DNA from: JBFFMO01 sp041390025
GTDB taxonomy: Bacteria; Myxococcota_A; Bradymonadia; Bradymonadales; Bradymonadaceae
Direction of reading: 5' to 3'
Assembly: GCA_041390025.1 (NCBI GenBank)
Contig: JAWKQR010000011.1
Span: 87,136-151,135, forward strand
Length of the DNA stretch: 64,000 bases
Under the pieces are notes generated by a model that was given only the letters and a program-made list of their open reading frames with translations, made no database searches and was not told the DNA's origin. Shown piece by piece: positions 17,796 through 26,748 of the stretch. Made by a program: the position numbers and the translations under genes. Within the stretch, counting starts at the first letter, position 1. Each line of letters starts with the position of its first letter.

Positions 17796-20201
17796 CTACG
17801 CCGTCTTGTCGATTACGCCACTTGTACGTTTGATCAGCCAACCAACCCCGAGGATCGTCAATGCCGCCGCAGGCAGCATCAGGACCAAGTTGGCTTCGAA
17901 GGTCAGATCCGCCACACCAAGTTCCCACAGACGTTCGGTTTGGAAGGCCTGACCCGCCAGAATTTGAAGGACCAAGACCAGCATCTCGAAAAAGCCGAGC
18001 ACAATGCTTCCAAAAACCACCGTCATGAATCGTCGCGGTCCGAGCAGCAACCACAGCGCGGTGCACATCATCACCGCAGGCATACCATATTTGAGGCTCG
18101 CCGCTGCCTGAGTGAGCGCGAAAACGATCGCTTCGTTGTTGATCGCCCCAAACCAATCGAGCGCGAATGAAAAGTCGACGTTGTTCAGGCGGTAACCATC
18201 GATGAGCATCCAGCCCATGAACAGCTGGGCGCCCAACAACACCACGCTAAGCCCCCAGCTGCGCGCGCGTTCCGAGATGTCCGAACGAAACCGCTCGCTG
18301 GTCGCCGTCCATGCGACCAAAAACATCACGACCACCGACGCCGTGGTGAAGCGTTCGGCCGGCAGTTCTCCGATCACCACCGCGTAGACAAAGGCGATGA
18401 CCGTCACGGCCGCAAACGCCAATCTGGCCCGTCTGGCCGGAAGGTAGATCGCCGTGATCGACGCGATAACAGCGGAGAGCGCCGCGTTTCCTGCCAGGCC
18501 GAGCGGCGCGAGCCAGCGATGAGGGAAGAACTTCCATTCCCATCCTCCCGACTCCTGCAACATGAAGAATGCTAACCCGGCGACCACAGGTAGGAAGCCC
18601 AAAGCCTGCGCACGTGTTGGCCGAGCGCCTCGAACGAGGGCGACCCCACCGAGGACGACCGCGCCAAACACCGCGCCTGTCATGAAGTTTTGCCCCGCTT
18701 GGTAGTAGTAGACACCGCTAGGCAGCACAAAGATGCCCGCCAACATGGCGAATTCCGGGGCGAAGCGAATCGAGCGGTGCGCGGCGCGGCTGGCCACAAG
18801 ACCGGAAACGATCACGCCCGCGTAAAAGACGAACCACGCTGCGTGCACGCCACCCCGTGTGTGGAAGAAGTCACGCCAAGGCTCCGCGAACGCCGACGAA
18901 AGTGCGGCGGCGGCGAGCACGGCGAGCACACCGGCCCAAAGTCGTCTGTCTGCGCTGTCGCGTCGCCACGCGAAGACCACGGGAACCGCCCCGACGCCCA
19001 GCACAACGCCCCCGACAGACGATGGCATCGCGACACTTCCGACCGCCACGACCGAGGCCGCAATCAAGTAAAGCCAGCCGTTACGCGCGATCGGCTGGTG
19101 GTATCGCCGTACCGCAAACGCGAAACCCGCGGCGCCAAAGAGAATCGCTCCCAAGAACTCCAGCGGGTGGAGCTTTGCGCGCTCAGCTCGCGAAATCCTA
19201 GTTTGCTCGAATGCCTTGGCGACCGATGTGCCTTGTGTCCCTAACGCTGTTTGTTGTCGGGCAGCGAAGGCAGCGATCGGCGGTGCGTTCGATTCCCAAA
19301 ACTTCCCCTCGTAGTCCGCAGGCAGGGTCACACCGGACGCGAACGATAAAAAATACAGAAGATCGGTTTGCTCCAAGGGCTCGCCGACGGTGAGCGCTGA
19401 AAACAACGCGTCGAATCGCGGTCCTGTGAACAATGCGTAGGAATCGCGCGTGTGATGCCCAATATCCCCGTGGCCGTGGTCGCCCGTGATCATGACGTTG
19501 TCGGCCGGACTGAGCGTCGTGAGAAACTCGCTCAACCCCGCGTCAACCGCCGTCCAATGGTCGTTGTACGTCTTTGAACCCGGTTGTTGGTGGTGGGCCA
19601 CTTTGTCCGTTCCAACGACGTGGACGATGATCGATGCGTTTCTCGCGGTCCTCGCGCGCCCATTTGCCCGCGAGTTTGAACGCCGCGAGATCGTGTTCTG
19701 GCGCCCGCCGGACCACTTTTCGACGTTGACCGACTCGTCAGCGAGGTCGCCATACAGTGAATCGAGTGTGTGGTCGCTGATCATGCGAAACGGTATGCCC
19801 ACGCTCTTCCACGCCGCAGGCAAGCTCGTGGCTTGACCCTTCTCGCCGGTGAAATTCGACAACCCGGCCGAGAACGGGCTCTGTTTGCCTTCCAGCAAAG
19901 TCTGGATGCAAGGCAGCGTGAAGTTCGCGCTGCACGTGTGGATGTGGCGGCGGTGCGCCTGCAAGGCTGCGAGGTGAGGCATCAATTCTGGCGTGACGTT
20001 TTGTGGGCGTAACGAATCCACGATCACGATCACCGTTCGGCCACCGCCGGAAACGTGTTCGACCGGCCCGGTCTTGGAAGCCGTGTTCGGTGCGGGTAGT
20101 GCGATGCAAAACACGGCTACGGCGAATGCCCACGCCGTGGCCACGACCCAAGTCCAATGGGGCGAATCGTTTGATGGTGCTTCACGTGACGTGAAATTCA
20201 T
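17796..20201 (-). CDS. Alkaline-phosphatase-superfamily polytopic membrane protein
   Basis: About 801 residues: one N-terminal membrane segment, a sulfatase/phosphodiesterase-like domain (VDSLRPQN near residue 65, VVGTDKVAHH near 194, MITGDHGHGDIGHH near 237), then some twelve hydrophobic segments to the end. This combination resembles GPI ethanolamine-phosphate transferases, so it may add or remove a phospho-head group on envelope lipid or glycan. The catalytic Thr/Ser cannot be fixed. About 20 residues between SGGR and NASIIVH read out of frame; one extra C near 19700 and one fewer A at 19639-19641 restore DLAAFKLAGKWARED, so two compensating indels are likely. ATG 20201 chosen over TTG 20210. 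Confidence 0.75.
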   Translation of the reverse strand: MNFTSREAPSNDSPHWTWVVATAWAFAVAVFCIALPAPNTASKTGPVEHVSGGGRTVIVIVDSLRPQNVTPELMPHLAALQAHRRHIHTCSANFTLPCIQTLLEGKQSPFSAGLSNFTGEKGQATSLPAAWKSVGIPFRMISDHTLDSLYGDLADESVNVEKWSGGRQNTISRRSNSRANGRARTARNASIIVHVVGTDKVAHHQQPGSKTYNDHWTAVDAGLSEFLTTLSPADNVMITGDHGHGDIGHHTRDSYALFTGPRFDALFSALTVGEPLEQTDLLYFLSFASGVTLPADYEGKFWESNAPPIAAFAARQQTALGTQGTSVAKAFEQTRISRAERAKLHPLEFLGAILFGAAGFAFAVRRYHQPIARNGWLYLIAASVVAVGSVAMPSSVGGVVLGVGAVPVVFAWRRDSADRRLWAGVLAVLAAAALSSAFAEPWRDFFHTRGGVHAAWFVFYAGVIVSGLVASRAAHRSIRFAPEFAMLAGIFVLPSGVYYYQAGQNFMTGAVFGAVVLGGVALVRGARPTRAQALGFLPVVAGLAFFMLQESGGWEWKFFPHRWLAPLGLAGNAALSAVIASITAIYLPARRARLAFAAVTVIAFVYAVVIGELPAERFTTASVVVMFLVAWTATSERFRSDISERARSWGLSVVLLGAQLFMGWMLIDGYRLNNVDFSFALDWFGAINNEAIVFALTQAAASLKYGMPAVMMCTALWLLLGPRRFMTVVFGSIVLGFFEMLVLVLQILAGQAFQTERLWELGVADLTFEANLVLMLPAAALTILGVGWLIKRTSGVIDKTA

Positions 20202-20311
20202 GGCAATCAACGTTTTTTTTCGCGACCGAACGCTGTTTTCCGCATTGAATAATGTGGAACCGCTGACGTCTCAGAAGGCATTAGCGGACGAACCATTTCG
20301 CAGGAAAGGCG

Positions 20312-21394
20312 ATGATTTTCAACCAGACGATGTTCCAACGCGCAGTTCTAATGTGGACGAGTGCGCTTCTGTTTACGTTTGTGGGGGCGACAGCCTTCGC
20401 ACAGAGCTGGGGCGGGGGAACAGGCCGTCCCGCCATGAAAGATATCATCCCAGAAATGAGCGAAAGCGAGGCTTACTCGGAACGCTACGGCTTCGCGGTC
20501 GACCTCGACGGCGGCGGGCACATCGGGGTGGACTTCACGATTTCCAACCTTGGATGGGGCAACGGCCACGGCGCGGTTGAAGTCCGGGTCATCGACGCGA
20601 ACAAGAAAAAATACAAGTTTTCGAAGAAGTTGGACGACGACAGCTGGACCTACGACAAAGGCAAGTTTGTCATCGACATCGCGGGCACACGCGTGCAGCA
20701 GGAAGGGAAGGACTCGTTCCGACTCATTCACAAGGGCGCGACATCGTTTGACGTGGTGTTCGAAAACCGCATGCCGATGTGGCGACCAGGTCGCGGCAAG
20801 ATCAAGGTCGGCGACGACGGCTACTACGAGTTCAACCTGATCGCGCCGCGCGCCGACGTCAAAGGCACGGTCAACGGCAAACCTGTTACGGGCACCCGCA
20901 ACGGCTACGCCGATCACGTCGCGACGAACGTCGAGCCGTATAACCTCGCAACCCGCTTCACGCGCATGCGTAACTACAACGGCGACGTGTTCGTAATCTG
21001 GCGCGAGATCACCTTGACCAAGGACGCCGGCGGGAAGTCGCTGACATGGGTGATGGTGGGATACAAGGACGACATCGTGTTCTCCGACACGAACGCTCGG
21101 CTCAAGGAGGGACGTATCAAGGTTGACCCTGTGTCCAACTACCGCATCCCGCTGAGTGTGCAGATCGATGCGAAGAACGGTCAGGATTCGATCAAGCTCG
21201 TCATGCGGGGCAAGACATACAAACGCACCGATCTGCTGGATAGCTACGGGGACGCTGCAAAGCTCGTCGCGTCGGCTTTTGCCAAACCCGTTCGGTACAC
21301 CGTCGACTGCGACTACCAGCTCCAAATGACCATTGCGGGAGCCACCGCCACCATCTCCGGTGAGACGCACTACGTCGTCGACCAGATCAACTGA
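20312..21394 (+). CDS. Secreted protein of unknown function (possible lipocalin-like fold)
   Basis: 360 residues with a signal peptide (cleavage near AFA-QSW) and a mature part rich in alternating beta pattern, Gly and charged residues, with no membrane segment. The segment YGFAVDLDGGGHIGV, followed by paired beta-sheet halves, recalls Svf1/CrtC-type lipocalin domains, but I hold this loosely. AGGAA lies before ATG 20312. Divergent from the gene at 20201, with 110 bases between starts; 83 bases ahead of parA. Confidence 0.55.
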   Translation: MIFNQTMFQRAVLMWTSALLFTFVGATAFAQSWGGGTGRPAMKDIIPEMSESEAYSERYGFAVDLDGGGHIGVDFTISNLGWGNGHGAVEVRVIDANKKKYKFSKKLDDDSWTYDKGKFVIDIAGTRVQQEGKDSFRLIHKGATSFDVVFENRMPMWRPGRGKIKVGDDGYYEFNLIAPRADVKGTVNGKPVTGTRNGYADHVATNVEPYNLATRFTRMRNYNGDVFVIWREITLTKDAGGKSLTWVMVGYKDDIVFSDTNARLKEGRIKVDPVSNYRIPLSVQIDAKNGQDSIKLVMRGKTYKRTDLLDSYGDAAKLVASAFAKPVRYTVDCDYQLQMTIAGATATISGETHYVVDQIN

Positions 21395-21477
21395 GCTGGG
21401 TCTGTGGTTGAACTTTTGGCGCATTCGGGACATAGTCCCGCCCCTGGACTCGCCCGCGCGACCAGGAAGGTTCGTCC

Positions 21478-22263
21478 ATGAGTACTCGCGCCAACAAAGT
21501 TGTTGCCGTTGCAAATCAAAAGGGTGGAGTGGGTAAGACCACAACCGCCGTTAATCTTGCGGCCTGTCTGGCCGACACGGGATGTCATGTCCTGCTGTTG
21601 GACATGGACCCCCAAGGCAACGCGACAAGCGGGCTGGGGATCGACCGCTCGGCCGTCAAAGCGTCCACGTACCATGTTCTGACCGGCGCCGTCAGCGTCG
21701 CAGACGCCGCGATTACCACCCGTTACGAGAACCTGTGGTTGCTCCCGAGCAACACAGATCTGGCAGGGGCCGAGGTTGAGCTCGTCGATCACGAGACACG
21801 CGAGTTTCGACTTCGCGAGGCGTTGGACGCCAGCGAGCTCGACGTGGACTTCATCATCCTCGATTGTCCCCCAAGCCTTGGTTTGTTGACCTTGAACGCG
21901 CTCGTGGCGTCCTCGACCGTGCTGATGCCGGTTCAGACCGAGTACTACGCGCTTGAAGGCATGGGGCAGCTGCTCCATACCGTCGAACTTGTGCACGAGC
22001 ACCTGAACCCACGGCTGGCCGTCGAGGGGATCTTGCTGACGATGTACGACTCACGCACAAATCTTAGTGAGCAGGTCGCCGATGAGGTGACGTCGCACTT
22101 TGGGAGTCTGGTGTTCAACACCGTCATCCCTCGCAACGTCCGCCTGAGCGAGGCGCCCTCGTACGGGCACGCGATCATCACGTACGACGATGCCTCGCGC
22201 GGTGCGCGTCAGTATCGCACGCTGGCTCGCGAGTTCCGTGACCGCAACCGGATGAGCGCCTGA
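21478..22263 (+). CDS. parA: Chromosome partitioning ATPase ParA/Soj
   Basis: A 261-residue deviant-Walker ATPase. The signature KGGVGKTTT with the extra Lys is near residue 16, LLDMDPQGNAT near 43 and ILDCPPSLG near 129. No N-terminal DNA-binding extension is present, so it belongs to the chromosomal Soj type that moves ParB-parS complexes along the nucleoid. AGGAAGG precedes the ATG. parB follows one base later. Confidence 0.95.
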   Translation: MSTRANKVVAVANQKGGVGKTTTAVNLAACLADTGCHVLLLDMDPQGNATSGLGIDRSAVKASTYHVLTGAVSVADAAITTRYENLWLLPSNTDLAGAEVELVDHETREFRLREALDASELDVDFIILDCPPSLGLLTLNALVASSTVLMPVQTEYYALEGMGQLLHTVELVHEHLNPRLAVEGILLTMYDSRTNLSEQVADEVTSHFGSLVFNTVIPRNVRLSEAPSYGHAIITYDDASRGARQYRTLAREFRDRNRMSA

Positions 22264-22264
22264 C

Positions 22265-23137
22265 ATGACCGACGAAAAACTCGTGAAACGCAAGGCACTC
22301 GGCAAGGGGCTTGGTGCACTGATTCCATCGTCTGCCCGGGGTGAGCGACGCGACTTCTTCATGTGTCGCATCGAAGACATTCATCCCAATGCGTCGCAGC
22401 CTCGGCGGCATTTCGACGAAGCCGCGCTCAATGAGCTCGCTCAGAGCATCAACGAGTCCGGGCTGATTCAGCCGTTGGTGGTGCGCCAAGTCGGTGGGGT
22501 GTACGAGCTCATCGCGGGAGAACGTCGTTGGCGAGCCTCCAAGCTCGCCGGGGTGACCGAGGTGCCGGTCGTCGTTCGGGAGCTCGCCGACTCGGCGGCG
22601 TTTCTGCTGGCCCTTGTCGAGAACATTCAGCGCGAAGACCTCAACCCCATCGAGGAGGCGTCGGCGTTCCAACGGTTGGTCGACGAATTTGCAATGACGC
22701 AGCAGGAGGTGGCAGACAAGGTCGGGAAGTCCCGACCCGCGGTCGCCAACGCCTTGCGGTTGTTGAATCTCCCTGCGACGGTGCGCGATCTTTTGGCGAG
22801 TGGCCAGCTCACGACTGGCCATGCAAAGATTCTGGTGACGTTGTCGGCCGAGGAGGCCGAAGAGCTTGCGGACATCATCGTCCGACACGAGCTGTCGGTG
22901 CGCGAAGCCGAAGAGCTTGCGCGGCAAGCCCGCACGGGCGCCAAACCCAAAGATGCGACAAAGTCCCCGTTCCGTGACGATGTGCACGTCCGAGACATTG
23001 CCGACAAGCTGCAGTCGTTGCTCGGGACGAAGGTCAAGCTCAAGGATCGCAAAGGCAAGGGCCGTATCGAGATCCACTACGAGAACTACGACGTACTTCA
23101 GTCGGTTCTCGAGCGCCTGATCGATGTGGAATCCTAG
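22265..23137 (+). CDS. parB: Chromosome partitioning protein ParB/Spo0J (CTPase)
   Basis: 290 residues. A Lys/Arg-rich ParA-interacting N-terminus (KALGKGLGALIP) is followed by the CTP-binding ParB domain with IAGERRWRA near residue 83 and ENIQREDLNP near 120. A helix-turn-helix (QEVADKVGKSRPAVANALRL) lies near 150, and there is a C-terminal dimerisation domain. It loads at parS and forms sliding clamps. No good parS palindrome was found in the window. Confidence 0.95.
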   Translation: MTDEKLVKRKALGKGLGALIPSSARGERRDFFMCRIEDIHPNASQPRRHFDEAALNELAQSINESGLIQPLVVRQVGGVYELIAGERRWRASKLAGVTEVPVVVRELADSAAFLLALVENIQREDLNPIEEASAFQRLVDEFAMTQQEVADKVGKSRPAVANALRLLNLPATVRDLLASGQLTTGHAKILVTLSAEEAEELADIIVRHELSVREAEELARQARTGAKPKDATKSPFRDDVHVRDIADKLQSLLGTKVKLKDRKGKGRIEIHYENYDVLQSVLERLIDVES

Positions 23138-23212
23138 ACCCGGTGGAACTTTCGTAACTTCTTGAGATCCGAACATCATCCCGTCCGTTAGCAGGATGGA
23201 GTTGGAGGTCCC

Positions 23213-24523
23213 TTGAAGAAATTTTCAAAATTCGTTTTTCGCACCATCAAGGGGATCTACGACATTCTGGCAACGTACTTGTTGCTGTTTCTCGTGCCAT
23301 TCTGCGCCGCGTCGGTGGTCATCTGGCTGTTGACCGGCCAGGCCGCGACGTTCTTTGAGTTCGAGAGCCGCGATGCGATGTGGTCGCTGGTCTCGGGCAA
23401 ACTCGGGCTGCCTGACACGTGGATTCGATTGGCTGCGGTGCTGCCCATTCACCTGTCGATCTGGTGGTTGTTGCGCCGCCCGGTCGCGTTGGCTCAACCG
23501 TTCCTGGAAGCGGGCTTCGATAAGGTCGTTTCGGCCTTCAAGTGGGCAACTTCGCGGGCCGTTTGGATTCGAACGGCGGTCGAGATCCTGTTCAGCATCG
23601 TGGTCACCGCGGTGCTGATCCCGTTTGTGATCCAGCCCACGCTCGTGCCCGGGTTTGGACCGCGGTCGTGGGTTGAACGTGCGGCCAACTTCACCGATGG
23701 CACCGCCTCCGCCGAGATCGCGGACTCTGTGGTCGGGCTGTACCGCACGTGGTTCGCCGAACCCGTCGTAGGCCCGGCGGTGACCCGAGACGCGGTGGAC
23801 GCCGTGGTCGATGCCCAGAACAACGACCCCATCATTCCTCCGAGCCCTAATGGGCGCGATCCTCTCATGGATCGATGGAACAGCTACATTGCGCCGATCG
23901 CGGCGGGTGACTTGGATCGATTCGCAACGATCAAAGCCTTCATGTGGGTCGAGTCGGCAGGACGCCAGTACGCGGTGAGCAACACTGGCTGCGCGGGCCT
24001 CATGCAGTTTTGTGCGGGTACAGCGCGAAACGCACCGTTCGAAGAAATCTTTGGCACCGGCCAGGTCTACGTGTGCGCGTGTCGTGATGGAAACTGCCGC
24101 ATTCCCAAGGACGTTCAGGCCGATCTTGAATCTGGCGATGAGCAAGCCTTGTTGCGGCACGCGTCCGACTTCCCGTGTCGCCTGACCGACGCACGCTTTG
24201 ACCCGAATAAAATCCTCAAAGCCGGGGACCGTTACATCGACCGGCTGTCCCAGGCGTTTGGCGGGAACATCTACCTGATGTACATCGGCTACAACTCCGG
24301 GCCGATGGTGGCTGAGCGGGTGTGGCGCAAGTTGGGCCGCAATCCCGAGGCGACGTTGGAACAGATCGACGCCGAGCTCGTCGAGGCCATGCGGCCGACG
24401 TATGGGGCGGGGGCCGAGGCGAGGGCGCGCTCGCTTGTCCGAACGCACCTGCCAAAGATCAAGCGGGCCAAAGACCGCTACATGGCCGACGGACTCCCGA
24501 CCGAGCTCGCAGCTGTTCCCTAG
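23213..24523 (+). CDS. Membrane-anchored lytic transglycosylase (SLT domain)
   Basis: 436 residues starting at TTG 23213, preceded by an ideal GGAGG. Three hydrophobic segments (roughly 13-40, 75-95, 120-140) precede a periplasmic SLT domain. That domain has the catalytic-Glu segment MWVESAGRQ near residue 246, GLMQF near 261 and YIGYNSGP near 358. It should cleave peptidoglycan glycan strands to anhydromuropeptides. Two Cys pairs inside the domain suggest disulfides. Three N-terminal membrane helices are unusual for this family. Confidence 0.82.
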   Translation: MKKFSKFVFRTIKGIYDILATYLLLFLVPFCAASVVIWLLTGQAATFFEFESRDAMWSLVSGKLGLPDTWIRLAAVLPIHLSIWWLLRRPVALAQPFLEAGFDKVVSAFKWATSRAVWIRTAVEILFSIVVTAVLIPFVIQPTLVPGFGPRSWVERAANFTDGTASAEIADSVVGLYRTWFAEPVVGPAVTRDAVDAVVDAQNNDPIIPPSPNGRDPLMDRWNSYIAPIAAGDLDRFATIKAFMWVESAGRQYAVSNTGCAGLMQFCAGTARNAPFEEIFGTGQVYVCACRDGNCRIPKDVQADLESGDEQALLRHASDFPCRLTDARFDPNKILKAGDRYIDRLSQAFGGNIYLMYIGYNSGPMVAERVWRKLGRNPEATLEQIDAELVEAMRPTYGAGAEARARSLVRTHLPKIKRAKDRYMADGLPTELAAVP

Positions 24524-26124
24524 ACTGGGCGAACGCCATCCTTGCGGTAAGGACGCTCGACCTTTTTGTTTCGAGCGAGCTCAAGGCCTGCACGGATGTA
24601 GTCACGCGTCTCACGTGGGTCGATGACTTCGTCGATGTAACCCTTGCCGGCGACCTTGTAGATGTCGATGAACGGACGAATTCCATCCACCATCTGCTGT
24701 TTGATGTCTTCGGCGTCGGGATTTCCTTCGAGCATGCGGCGCGCAAAGATGGACACCATTCCTTCTGGTCCCATCACCGAAATCTCGGCCGTCGGCCAGG
24801 CGACGATCAGGTCGGGTTCGTAGGCGCGACCGCACATCACGTAATACCCAGCGCCGTAACATTTGCGCACCAAGACGGTGATCTTGGGCACCGATGCCTT
24901 GGCGACCTCGTAAAGCATCTTTGCGCCGTGCCGAATGATGCCTTGCCGCTCAACCTTGCTGCCAATGATGAAGCCGGGCACGTCTTGGAAAAACACCAGC
25001 GGGATGTTGAACGAGTCGCACAGGTTGACGAAGCGAGCCGCTTTGTCCGCCGAGTCCACGTCGAGGATGCCGCCAAAATGCATCGGGTTGTTGGCGACAA
25101 TACCGACGGCACGGCCACCAATGCGCGCAAACGCGGTGACAAGATTCTGCGCGAACAACGGCTTCATTTCGAAAAGGGTTCCGTCGTCCACGATGTACTT
25201 CAACAGTTTCTTCATGTCGTAGGCGCGACGCGCGCTTTCTGGAAGGACATCAAGGAGTTTCTCGCGGTATTTGCCGCCTTCGTCGTCGCGCTCGGTGTCG
25301 TGGTCAAACTCACGGTCGATCGGCTTTTCTTCGCAGTTGCTAGGGAAATAGCTCAAGTATTGCTTGATGGCGTCGAGGCACTCTTCGTCGGAGTCGTAGA
25401 CTTGGTCGGCCACACCCGACTCTTTGTTGTGCACGTCGGCCCCGCCCAAGGATTCCTCGTCGATGTCCTCGCCGACCGCTGCCTTGACCAACGGCGGTCC
25501 GCCGAGCGCCATGCTGCTGGTTCCCCGTACCATGGGTACAAAATCTGCGAGTCCCGGAATGTAGGCGGTTCCAGCGGCTCCGGGGCCGACCATCGCGGCG
25601 ACCTGCGGCACCACGCCTGACATCGTGACCTGTTCGCGAAACAGAAACCCAGACAACGCAAAATTGCTGATTTGCTCGCCGTCGATGCCGCCGCCACCGT
25701 GAACGCGTGCGCCCGCAGAGTCGATCAACCAGACGATCGGGACCCGGTTCTTGAGCGCGAACTCTCGCGCGCGTGTGACCTTGCGTTCGCTGACGTCTCC
25801 GATTGAGCCCCCGAGCACGGTGAAGTCGTAAGCCGCGCAGACAACGACGCGGCCGTCGATCTTGCCAAAGCCCGTGACCACGCCGTCTGCTGGGCTTGCT
25901 ACCTCGTGTTGCGGGACGGGATTGTTGTTGACGTGAAAAAAAGCATGGGTGCCGAACTCGGTAAACGTCCCGTCATCAAACAGGTAGTTCACGCGTTGGC
26001 GGACATCGAGCTTTCCGCGCTCATGCTGGCGCTGAACCCGCGATTCTCCGCCCATTTTTGCGGCTTCTTCACGACGACGTTGAAGGTCCGCCACCAAAGT
26101 TCGCATGCGTTCGTTTTCTGCCAT
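24520..26124 (-). CDS. Acyl-CoA carboxylase, carboxyltransferase (beta) subunit
   Basis: A 534-residue carboxyltransferase of the propionyl-CoA carboxylase/methylmalonyl-CoA decarboxylase type. Markers are RVNYLFDDGTF, DGVVTGFGKIDGR, DFTVLGGSIG, the DSAGARV CoA pocket near residue 145 and a second crotonase half with VPGFIIG near 390 and the KCYGAGYYVM loop. It transfers carboxyl from carboxybiotin to an acyl-CoA. No biotin carboxylase or carrier gene is nearby. ATG 26124 follows GGGAG. Last gene of the operon starting at 31741; its stop interlocks with the transglycosylase stop (ctag). Confidence 0.9.
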   Translation of the reverse strand: MAENERMRTLVADLQRRREEAAKMGGESRVQRQHERGKLDVRQRVNYLFDDGTFTEFGTHAFFHVNNNPVPQHEVASPADGVVTGFGKIDGRVVVCAAYDFTVLGGSIGDVSERKVTRAREFALKNRVPIVWLIDSAGARVHGGGGIDGEQISNFALSGFLFREQVTMSGVVPQVAAMVGPGAAGTAYIPGLADFVPMVRGTSSMALGGPPLVKAAVGEDIDEESLGGADVHNKESGVADQVYDSDEECLDAIKQYLSYFPSNCEEKPIDREFDHDTERDDEGGKYREKLLDVLPESARRAYDMKKLLKYIVDDGTLFEMKPLFAQNLVTAFARIGGRAVGIVANNPMHFGGILDVDSADKAARFVNLCDSFNIPLVFFQDVPGFIIGSKVERQGIIRHGAKMLYEVAKASVPKITVLVRKCYGAGYYVMCGRAYEPDLIVAWPTAEISVMGPEGMVSIFARRMLEGNPDAEDIKQQMVDGIRPFIDIYKVAGKGYIDEVIDPRETRDYIRAGLELARNKKVERPYRKDGVRPV

Positions 26125-26154
26125 TGCTGTCTCCCAAAATAAGTGAGTGAACAC

Positions 26155-26748
26155 TTACTTGAGAGGCGCAGGATTGGCAACTGGAGTGTGGTTGAAACGA
26201 ACCCGCAGCGCGTCTCCCGGGGCGAGGCGGACGACGGCCCCAGCCTCGACGGGCTCACCGTTGATGGTGGCTTGGTCGGCTGAAACCCCCTCAGCGGCAT
26301 TTATCTGTGTGGGGGTTGTCAGGACGCCCTGACGATTCACGAGAGCCACCTCGACGCGTTCAGGCAGCTTGGCGGCGACGGTAAGGTACAGTGCGCACGA
26401 CAACCCCTTGTTCGCCTCACGTTTGCAATTGGCTTCCACCGCACTGTTGTTTGCCACCTCACCATCGACGGTGATGCGAATCCCCATAAAGGCGCGCTCT
26501 GCCAATTCCGGGGTCGCCAGCGGCAACTCTTTGCCCGTCAGACGGCCGTCCCGATTGAGATCGTAGAGCGCGAGCAGGCGTTCGGTGCGGACCCCGGGAG
26601 GCTCCGAGTATATGGCCAAAACCTCAAGCTTGTCGGCGTGAGCTGTGACCATCAGGGTGCGCTCGATGGGGATCACGTGCGCACTGGCGACCGCCGACGC
26701 GAGACCGATGCACGCCAATGCCGCTGCAATGTGCGTTGCTTTGCCCAT
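26155..26748 (-). CDS. Secreted protein with one EF-hand-like loop
   Basis: 197 residues with a signal peptide (cleavage near ASA-HVI). The segment DLNRDGRLTGKE near residue 63 matches a canonical EF-hand calcium loop (D-x-N-x-D-G-x-L-x4-E). The rest is beta-rich with two Cys. The start overlaps the stop of the CehA-like lipoprotein as TGATG, so production is probably coupled to it. Function unknown; a calcium-binding accessory of the upstream lipoprotein is an inference. Confidence 0.65.
   Translation of the reverse strand: MGKATHIAAALACIGLASAVASAHVIPIERTLMVTAHADKLEVLAIYSEPPGVRTERLLALYDLNRDGRLTGKELPLATPELAERAFMGIRITVDGEVANNSAVEANCKREANKGLSCALYLTVAAKLPERVEVALVNRQGVLTTPTQINAAEGVSADQATINGEPVEAGAVVRLAPGDALRVRFNHTPVANPAPLK

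Noticed and set aside
20178..20193. Palindrome TTCACGTGA resembling a parS half upstream of parA
   Set aside because: Only about 11 of 16 positions fit the parS consensus, the right arm does not match, and it lies within the coding start of the gene at 17796.
20348..21544. 398-residue open frame on the minus strand
   Set aside because: Antisense to a secreted-protein gene with clear signal peptide and ribosome site; it is a GC-rich shadow frame without family features.
23225..24448. 407-residue open frame on the minus strand
   Set aside because: Antisense shadow of the transglycosylase; Arg/His-rich composition and no start signal.
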